From assembly GCA_027886785.1 (NCBI GenBank), contig JAPCJV010000048.1, forward strand, positions 1-9,090: a stretch of DNA of 9,090 nucleotides, written 5' to 3'. The notes under the pieces are model-generated. The model saw only the letters and a list, made by a program, of their open reading frames with translations, ran no database searches and had not been told where the DNA came from. This document shows positions 6,787 to 9,090 of this stretch, one piece after another; the first letter of the stretch is position 1; each line of letters starts with the position of its first letter. A program made the translations under genes and the position numbers. This DNA comes from Nitrososphaerota archaeon. Lineage in GTDB: Archaea; Thermoproteota; Nitrososphaeria; Nitrososphaerales; CADDZS01.

Positions 6787-6973
6787 GATCATCTTCACCA
6801 AACGGTCTTATTTTTCCACGATCGGCACCAAACGCCTTTTCGATCAATTCCTTTCGGTGCTGCTTTACAAGGAGGTCGACAGTCTCATCTAGGCTTTTGA
6901 TCTTGAGGCTTCGTTGGAGCGAAGATAGTTTCCTCGCCGTTTGTTTGGATACCTTGACCGTCGTTGATTCCAT
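6767..6973 (-). CDS. vapB: Ribbon-helix-helix-type antitoxin VapB
   Basis: This 68-residue protein precedes and overlaps vapC. The N-terminus has the pattern of an archaeal ribbon-helix-helix VapB: a short strand (TTVKVSKQTARKL), a helix, then SLDETVDLLVKQ. The acidic/charged C-terminus (RPFGEDDRGEDSS) is the part expected to wrap around and inhibit the PIN toxin. A dimer would bind the palindrome over its own promoter (6989-7010) and repress the operon, most strongly when complexed with VapC. The ATG at 6973 is supported by the TATA box 26-28 nt upstream, which predicts a leaderless mRNA. Family assignment rests on motif pattern plus the downstream PIN gene. Confidence 0.85.
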   Translation of the reverse strand: MESTTVKVSKQTARKLSSLQRSLKIKSLDETVDLLVKQHRKELIEKAFGADRGKIRPFGEDDRGEDSS

Positions 6974-6988
6974 GATGATCCCTTAGAG

Positions 6989-7010
6989 GTATTCTGGTAT
7001 ATAAGAATAC
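6989..7010 (-). promoter_or_regulatory. vapBC promoter with palindromic operator
   Basis: A perfect 7-bp inverted repeat (GTATTCT at 6989-6995, AGAATAC at 7004-7010) encloses an 8-nt spacer holding the TATATA box (6998-7003). The TATA centre is about 27 nt from ATG 6973. Bound antitoxin would block TBP access directly, a simple autoregulation geometry. Confidence 0.65.
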
Positions 7011-7320
7011 GAAAAAGATCTTAATCGGCTTTTTCATTAGAAGGTTTCTAAGCGTAATCGCAGCTCTTGAAAAGGAAAAAAAATTCGATTGACTCTCCTT
7101 ACTGATGAGAATAGCGCACTTGCGAGTTTACTTTGCGTTGCGTAGACCTTCTGTTAAAGAACAGTCAAGGATCTTACATCTTGGAGGTGTTTTCCGCGTA
7201 TACTATTCATATTCCAGAAATTCCTCCCCCCCACTTGCGCTCCCCCTAGGGGGCCCATATCATCTTAGTTACAAATCGTTAGCTGATCTGCAAATCGGCC
7301 AGATCCTGGAGCGATTGCGG
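7011..7320. other. Divergent intergenic region between vapBC and hicBA
   Basis: This is about 310 nt between the vapB operator and the hicB promoter. The only structured element I see is repeat copy B. A 74-codon plus-strand frame (7105-7329) runs through the repeat and has no protein-like features, so it is not called. Confidence 0.5.
7212..7264 (+). repeat. Dispersed G/C-rich palindromic repeat, copy B
   Basis: This copy contains TTCCAGAAATTCCTCCC, CTTGCGC and a perfect 12-bp palindrome CCCCCTAGGGGG (7242-7253), followed by CCC and ATATCAT. It aligns block by block with copy C at 6020-6074 over about 50 bp and more loosely with copy A at 2955-2990, all in the same orientation. It sits in the divergent gap between the two toxin-antitoxin operons. 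Confidence 0.6.
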
Positions 7321-7329
7321 CTTAAATAG
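7321..7329 (+). promoter_or_regulatory. TATA box for hicBA
   Basis: CTTAAATAG is centred 29-30 nt before ATG 7355, giving a predicted leader of only a few nucleotides. No clear palindrome overlaps it, unlike the vapBC promoter. Confidence 0.5.
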
Positions 7330-7354
7330 GACTATAGCTCATTTAGTTACTACA

Positions 7355-7567
7355 ATGTCAATGAAGTTCACCGTGAAAATCTTCAAAGGCACCAAATTCT
7401 ACGTGGCTCGAGTGCCTGAGTTGGGAGTCACGACCCAAGGCAAGACAAGGCACGAAGCTGAAAAAAATTTGCGTGAAGCTCTGCAACTCCATCTCGAAGC
7501 CATGGCCGAGTACGCAATTCAGCACGGAAAGGTCGAGATAGAAAAAGCTCAACTTGTCGCTGCTTAA
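7355..7567 (+). CDS. hicB: HicB-like antitoxin, N-terminal domain only
   Basis: This 70-residue protein has the partial RNase-H-like fold of HicB: a strand pair (KFTVKIFKGTKFYVARVPELGV) and a turn before TTQGKTRHEAEKNLREALQLHLE, the signature helix with E-A-x3-L-x-E-A. It would bind and mask HicA. There is no C-terminal ribbon-helix-helix or helix-turn-helix domain, so it is the short form and cannot by itself be assumed to repress transcription. Either ATG 7355 or ATG 7361 could start it; the TATA spacing favours 7355. It is followed by hicA after 5 nt, the antitoxin-first order. Confidence 0.85.
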   Translation: MSMKFTVKIFKGTKFYVARVPELGVTTQGKTRHEAEKNLREALQLHLEAMAEYAIQHGKVEIEKAQLVAA

Positions 7568-7572
7568 CCGCG

Positions 7573-7791
7573 ATGCCCAAACTACCAGTCGTCTCTGGAC
7601 GAGTTCTTGTTAAGATCCTAACCAAGCACTTTGGTTTCCGAGTGGTAAGACAAAGAGGCAGTCACGTAACTCTCACAAATGACATTTCGTTCATCACGGT
7701 TCCATTGCATCCTGAGCTTGACAAAGGAACGCTGATCGCAATTCTAAACGATGCCAAGATAGAAAGACAACTGTTCATGAGGTTCGTTTGA
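7573..7791 (+). CDS. hicA: HicA-like mRNA interferase toxin
   Basis: This 72-residue protein matches the small HicA/YcfA family (double-stranded RNA-binding-like fold). The N-terminus LPVVSGRVLVKILTKHFGFRVVRQRGSHVTL shows the family pattern, with the catalytic histidine at His31 in RGSH, and the later strand FITVPLHPELDKGTLIAILNDA is also typical. HicA cleaves mRNA independently of translation and is held inactive by HicB. It starts 5 nt after the hicB stop, so the two are co-transcribed. No residue expected for activity is missing. Length is normal. Confidence 0.88.
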   Translation: MPKLPVVSGRVLVKILTKHFGFRVVRQRGSHVTLTNDISFITVPLHPELDKGTLIAILNDAKIERQLFMRFV

Positions 7792-7991
7792 AAAAAAATC
7801 CGCTCTATGGGATCGCTCTAAAACAATAGGGATCAACGTGGACTTTTTCCAAGACAATAAACCCTGAAAGGGCTCCCAGGATCTTTGTGAAAAACCACTT
7901 CATTTACCTGGATTCTATCGCCTGGTGGTTTGGTAGGTTTAATTCTGATATTGTTCAATAGGATAACACTAGGGGAGATCGCGTCGGGTGT

Positions 7992-8108
7992 TTACCTATT
8001 TCCCGAAGAGCCACGGCGATAAACCAAGAATTCAAACCGATCACTCAGAATTCCATTTGACATCTTGATAGTTTTTGAATCTAAGGCAAAATCAAGTCTC
8101 TTTCGCAA
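7992..8108 (-). CDS. Possible small protein or gene remnant
   Basis: A minus-strand frame of 54 sense codons (from 8156) reads with globular-protein character: EIYASCDAEIGDLRKRLDF, then ALDSKTIKMSNGI and LSDRFEFLVYRRGSS. Only TTG 8108 or ATG 8063 are usable starts, which would lose the first residues. The TATA-like box at 8163-8170 points to a transcription start near 8140, where the in-frame codon is ATT. The gene may use a rare start, have lost its start codon, or be a coincidence. No family is recognised. Confidence 0.25.
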   Translation of the reverse strand: MRKRLDFALDSKTIKMSNGILSDRFEFLVYRRGSSGNR

Positions 8109-8162
8109 GTCCCCGATTTCTGCGTCACATGAAGCATAAATCTCAACGCACTTGTGTTATTT

Positions 8163-8170
8163 CATTATAA
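8163..8170. promoter_or_regulatory. TATA-like box, possibly bidirectional
   Basis: CATTATAA has TATA character on both strands. Its centre is 26 nt before ATG 8193 on the plus strand and about 26 nt before codon 8141-8139 of the small minus-strand frame. Both distances match leaderless archaeal initiation. Confidence 0.4.
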
Positions 8171-8192
8171 GAGTTGTTGAAATAACAGCACT

Positions 8193-8291
8193 ATGCAAGT
8201 TAGCAATTACGTTGGAAAGTTTGCCGGAAATTCTCCGCAGATCATTTTTGGGACGATTAGGAAAAGATTCTCTTTCCTCCGAGATTCTTAA
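8193..8291 (+). CDS. Possible 32-residue small protein
   Basis: The frame starts at an ATG exactly 26 nt after a TATA-like box and reads MQVSNYVGKFAGNSPQIIFG then TIRKRFSFLRDS. It is basic at its C-terminus, has no membrane segment and no recognised family. It ends 54 nt before the nitrile hydratase-like frame, so it could be a leader peptide, a real microprotein or chance. Promoter spacing is the only support. Confidence 0.27.
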   Translation: MQVSNYVGKFAGNSPQIIFGTIRKRFSFLRDS

Positions 8292-8345
8292 ACGTGAATA
8301 GTGAACCACTTATCTATCGAGTCTCAGAGTTGAAAATGAAATCCT

Positions 8346-9090
8346 TTGGTAACGCACACTGAAGACGCGGAAGCTCACATCCGCGCAGTATTCGAGGACG
8401 CGGAATACTGGAGGACAAAAAGATTGGAGCCGGTGCTGTTTCAACTGATTAGAAAAGGCAAGGTCAGCCTCTACGATTTGGTGCGGGCTTCGACCGTGCG
8501 AGGACCTGCTCCTGCTCTAAAGGATCCGAATAACCAACCAAGTATGGAAGATTCAGTTGAAACTCTTGAATTAAACCTCGGTAGATACATCAACGCGATC
8601 GAAATTGCGGCGCAGGTGGCAAGAGATTTGTACTTTATTGACGAGCAGAGAAAGGACGCTGGAATTTATGATCCAGAGCTGAAGATCGCTCACAGAGAAT
8701 TCAACTTCGGATCGAGCGAGGCAGATCGATTGTCTGGCGTGCAAAGGATGCTCGACGAGTATTATGAGGTCCTTCAGGCGTATCTGAACGCGCTGGTCGC
8801 GAGGGGTTTCATCACGGAAGAGAAGCTAAGAGAAATGGTGGAGGCGCCGGTTCCGCCAAAGTTTGAAAATGGAGCGAAGATTGTAGCGCTTGCTTGGACA
8901 GATCTAGTTTTCAGAGCTAAACTCTTGAAGGATGCAAAAGAGGCTATTCGTGAGCTCGGGATCGCTGTTTACAGATCGCCGAAAGTTGTTGCCCTGGAAA
9001 ATACTGAGAAGGTGCACAATGTGATTGTGTGCACGCTCTGCTCTTGCTATCCATACGCTATCATGGGAAATCCTCCATGGTGGTACAAGG
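8346..9090 (+). CDS. Co-type nitrile hydratase-like alpha subunit with beta-like N-terminus (3' partial)
   Basis: The frame is open to the window edge (248 codons seen). Residues about 145-248 match the alpha/gamma catalytic subunit of nitrile hydratase and thiocyanate hydrolase: ARGFITEEKLREMVE, NGAKIVALAWTDLVFRAKLL, then the metal claw VCTLCSCYP (Cys229, Cys232, Cys234) and NPPWWYK. The CTLCSC form is the cobalt type; iron enzymes have CSLCSC. These enzymes hydrate nitriles to amides, or hydrolyse thiocyanate, in the cytosol. The roughly 130 residues before this are not part of a normal alpha subunit. ELNLGRYINAIEIAAQVARD, then FIDEQRKDAG and DEYYEVLQAYLNALV resemble the helical region of beta subunits, so a beta-alpha fusion is inferred. 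The start is unclear: TTG 8346 is the only start codon between the stop at 8337 and residue 30. A weak TATA-like CTTATCTA lies at 8309-8316. About half of the catalytic domain lies beyond the window. Confidence 0.85.
   Translation, partial: MVTHTEDAEAHIRAVFEDAEYWRTKRLEPVLFQLIRKGKVSLYDLVRASTVRGPAPALKDPNNQPSMEDSVETLELNLGRYINAIEIAAQVARDLYFIDEQRKDAGIYDPELKIAHREFNFGSSEADRLSGVQRMLDEYYEVLQAYLNALVARGFITEEKLREMVEAPVPPKFENGAKIVALAWTDLVFRAKLLKDAKEAIRELGIAVYRSPKVVALENTEKVHNVIVCTLCSCYPYAIMGNPPWWYK

Larger units (their letters stand above)
7792..8192. other. Intergenic region with a possible small minus-strand frame
   Basis: No conventional gene is visible downstream of hicA. An imperfect inverted repeat (AAACCAC at 7892-7898, GTGGTTT at 7925-7931) is the only plus-strand structure noticed. 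A minus-strand frame open from 8156 down to the TAA at 7992-7994 has protein-like sequence and is listed separately. Confidence 0.4.

Noticed and set aside
7105..7329. 74-codon plus-strand frame upstream of hicB
   Set aside because: It passes through repeat copy B and ends inside the hicB TATA box. The sequence lacks protein-like patterning.
7798..7838. Imperfect tandem repeat (GCTCTATGGGATC and GCTCTA...ATAGGGATC) after hicA
   Set aside because: Only two short, unequal units. It does not resemble a CRISPR, iteron or attachment site.
7887..7961. 24-codon GTG frame reading MKNHFIYLDSIAWWFGRFNS
   Set aside because: It is attractive in composition, but has no TATA box at the right distance, no ribosome-binding site and is very short.

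Overview
The window looks archaeal, most likely from the Nitrososphaerota (Thaumarchaeota) or a related soil or sediment lineage. Several genes have an AT-rich TATA-like box about 26-27 nt upstream of the start codon and no Shine-Dalgarno site, as expected for leaderless archaeal transcripts (clearest at 5223 and 6973). Two secreted Ser/Thr-rich proteins begin with the same short basic leader and hydrophobic helix. The toxin-antitoxin modules are types common in archaea. No rRNA, tRNA or species-diagnostic gene is present, so the phylum is an inference.

The left third (1-4830) is about the cell envelope. It holds a coiled-coil repeat protein (8-610) ending in a hairpin terminator, then two paralogous Ser/Thr-rich membrane-anchored surface proteins (814-1485 and 1581-2525). 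Next, on the minus strand, come a small two-helix membrane protein (2590-2802) and a family 2 glycosyltransferase-like membrane protein that seems to have lost its metal-binding DXD motif (3024-4019). Two more 70-residue membrane proteins follow (4162-4374 minus, 4618-4830 plus).

The middle (4831-7791) starts with a lone DUF1326 protein carrying a Cys-rich CxCx3CxC motif (5223-5846). Two toxin-antitoxin modules follow: vapBC on the minus strand (6973 to 6379), with a palindrome enclosing its TATA box, and hicBA on the plus strand (7355-7791). A short G/C-rich dispersed repeat with a palindromic core occurs in three intergenic spaces (about 2955-2990, 6020-6074 and 7212-7264).

The right end (7792-9090) has about 550 bp with no clear conventional gene. 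It contains one TATA-like box that could fire in both directions toward two tiny open frames. The window closes with a partial cobalt-type nitrile hydratase/thiocyanate hydrolase catalytic subunit (8346 to the edge). About 130 extra residues precede the catalytic domain and resemble the helical part of a beta subunit, so this looks like a beta-alpha fusion. This gene and the DXD-less glycosyltransferase are the most unusual items. I do not see one coherent new multi-gene system.
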